Of a stretch of 64,000 nucleotides of DNA, positions 62,628-64,000 are shown piece after piece. The notes under the pieces are model-generated. The model was not told the origin of the DNA and made no database searches. It was given only the letters and a program-made list of their open reading frames with translations. Source of the stretch: Reichenbachiella versicolor (lineage in GTDB: Bacteria; Bacteroidota; Bacteroidia; Cytophagales; Cyclobacteriaceae); assembly GCF_003171675.1 (NCBI RefSeq), contig NZ_QFZQ01000001.1, positions 186,001 through 250,000 of the forward strand, in the 5' to 3' direction. The first letter of the stretch is position 1. Each line of letters begins with the position of its first letter. Position numbers and translations under genes: made by a program.

Positions 62628-64000
62628 ATGTCTATTAAGGTTGCACTTCGACACTTTACGAGCTATCAATATGAACATCATATAGAGGTATCTCCTCAAG
62701 TCATCAGGCTTAGGCCTGCTCCACATTCTAGAACACAGGTAAAAGGCTATTCCTTGAACATTAAACCTGCTAATCATTTTATTAATTGGCAGCAGGACCC
62801 GTTTGGTAACTACCTAGCTAGAATAGTATTTCCTGAGAAAATCGATCACTTTGAAGTAGATGTCGAAGTCATCGCAGATATGGTGGTGATCAATCCTTTC
62901 GACTTTTTTATTGAAGAATATGCCGAAAAGCCAGGATTTCAATATGAAGCGGGATTACAAAAACAACTCGTTCCATATCTTGAAATCATAGAGCGTGATT
63001 CAGAATTGATGAAAATGGTTGAAAAAGCCAAGTCTCTACTCACAGAAGATATGAACACAGTGGACTATTTGGTAGCGCTCAATCAATTGGTTTACTCTTC
63101 CTTGAAGTACAACATCCGCATGGAACACGGGGTTCAAAGTTGTGCTGAAACCTTAGCGTTGAAATCTGGATCTTGTCGTGATTTCACTTGGTTGTTAGTA
63201 CAACTTATGCGCCACCTTGGGCTAGCCGCTCGATTCACATCAGGCTACTTAGTACAATTGAAACCAGATGTGAAATCATTAGAAGGCCCGTCAGGTCCAG
63301 AAGAAGATTTTACCGATTTGCACGCTTGGGCAGAGGTTTATATTCCAGGTGCCGGATGGATTGGATTAGATGCTACATCAGGATTGTTTGCAGGAGAAGG
63401 GCATATTCCCTTGGCATGTACACCGCACCCCGAAAGTGCTGCCCCTATAACAGGAACTGCAGAAGCTGTAAAGACTGAATTTCAGTTTGAGAATTCTGTA
63501 AAACGTGTGATAGAAAAGCCGAGGGTAACGAAGCCTTTTACCGATTCACAGTGGAATAGGATAGTAGACTTAGGAGTTCAAATAGATGAAGAATTAGAAG
63601 CGGGTGATGTTCGCTTGACTATGGGGGGCGAGCCTACTTTCGTCGCCGTTGATAACCAAGATGCCCCTGAGTGGAACACAGCTGCAGATGGTGAACACAA
63701 AAGAAAATTATCTAATGAACTTTTTCACAAGCTAAAAGATGAGTTTGGAAATGGTGCATTGATGCAATACGGCCAAGGGAAATGGTACCCCGGTGAGCCA
63801 TTACCAAGATGGAAGCTAGCTTGCTATTGGAGACTCGATGGACATCCGATATGGAACGATGATGAGCTATTGGCAGATTTATCAAAAGACTATGGTGTGA
63901 CAAAGGAGCAGACTGAAGTCTTTATGAAAACATTGGCTCAAAAGTTGAACCTTGATCAAGAAAATATCCAACCTGCCTATGAAGATCCTTTTTACTTCGC
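62628..64000 (+). CDS. Transglutaminase-like / DUF2126 protein (partial, runs off the window)
   Basis: At least 457 residues from the ATG at 62628; the 3' end is outside. An N-terminal beta domain (ALRHFTSYQYEHHIEVSPQVIRLRP-type opening, family 'bacterial transglutaminase N') leads to a transglutaminase-like core with Cys183 (SGSCRDFTWLL), His232 (DLHAWAEVYIP) and Asp248 (GLDATSG). DUF2126 begins near residue 310 (LTMGGEPTFVAVD, then QGKWYPGEPLPRWKL). Full proteins of this fusion are about 1100 residues and usually sit with alpha-E/DUF403 and circularly permuted ATP-grasp genes. Core chromosome gene following the island. Confidence 0.9.
   Translation, partial: MSIKVALRHFTSYQYEHHIEVSPQVIRLRPAPHSRTQVKGYSLNIKPANHFINWQQDPFGNYLARIVFPEKIDHFEVDVEVIADMVVINPFDFFIEEYAEKPGFQYEAGLQKQLVPYLEIIERDSELMKMVEKAKSLLTEDMNTVDYLVALNQLVYSSLKYNIRMEHGVQSCAETLALKSGSCRDFTWLLVQLMRHLGLAARFTSGYLVQLKPDVKSLEGPSGPEEDFTDLHAWAEVYIPGAGWIGLDATSGLFAGEGHIPLACTPHPESAAPITGTAEAVKTEFQFENSVKRVIEKPRVTKPFTDSQWNRIVDLGVQIDEELEAGDVRLTMGGEPTFVAVDNQDAPEWNTAADGEHKRKLSNELFHKLKDEFGNGALMQYGQGKWYPGEPLPRWKLACYWRLDGHPIWNDDELLADLSKDYGVTKEQTEVFMKTLAQKLNLDQENIQPAYEDPFYF

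Overview
The window looks like chromosome of a marine member of the Bacteroidota, probably order Cytophagales. The evidence is the AT-rich composition, TonB-dependent receptors with an N-terminal carboxypeptidase-regulatory-like domain, a type IX secretion sorting domain on a secreted glycoside hydrolase, lipoproteins with Bacteroidota-style lipoboxes, and promoters of the TTTG / TAnnTTTG class (for example TATCTTCG). No rRNA, tRNA or CRISPR array was found. The genus is not determined here; an agar- or red-alga-associated genus would fit the carbohydrate genes.

Layout. 0-8.5 kb: a TPR sensor-like protein followed at once by a repeat-domain surface protein, then small secreted proteins, a zinc metalloprotease, a 21-bp minisatellite, a DUF559 protein, and a Crp/Fnr regulator next to an SRPBCC protein. 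8.6-12.8 kb: a metal-uptake-type operon (small Cys-rich protein, TonB receptor, PepSY membrane protein). 13-26.6 kb: a carbohydrate locus with a lipoprotein and a GH16 enzyme set among copies of a short interspersed repeat; an operon of TonB receptor, GH63-type mannosylglycerate hydrolase, sodium-solute symporter and glycerate kinase with a divergent AraC regulator; and a GH29 alpha-L-fucosidase-type lipoprotein. The operon reads as a complete route for taking up mannosylglycerate (digeneaside, a red-algal solute) and splitting it into mannose and phosphorylated glycerate. 26.7-48.7 kb: mostly housekeeping and hypothetical genes (2-oxoacid dehydrogenase E2, UPF1-like helicase, Ssb, ferritin, thioredoxin-like DUF255 protein, tyrS, aldose epimerase, WG-repeat protein, tpx). 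48.9-53.0 kb: a methylcitrate-cycle operon, prpD-prpB-prpC, followed by a Cys-rich hypothetical gene.

53.0-62.6 kb is an accessory island. The 3' end of the Cys-rich gene after prpC recurs, decayed, at the far end (62340-62567), so the island sits between two diverged direct repeats. Inside are an SH3-like secreted protein, a gene remnant, two paralogous lipoproteins flanked by a 275-bp element with inverted repeats, a short-chain dehydrogenase, and a two-gene Lamassu-like defence module (DUF4297/Cap4-type nuclease plus zinc-hook SMC-like ATPase). Several long imperfect hairpins and an 18-bp motif shared behind two of the gene units give it a cassette-like look, although no recombinase is visible. 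The last part holds a small ORF with a G10 tract and an array of 15 ACGCATAT-type sites (two of them full 14-bp palindromes) at 23-28 bp spacing. Core-type sequence resumes with a transglutaminase/DUF2126 gene that runs off the window end.

The most promising leads are the mannosylglycerate operon, the ACGCATAT array, the cassette-like repeats around the defence module, and the interspersed repeat that brackets the lipoprotein gene next to GH16.
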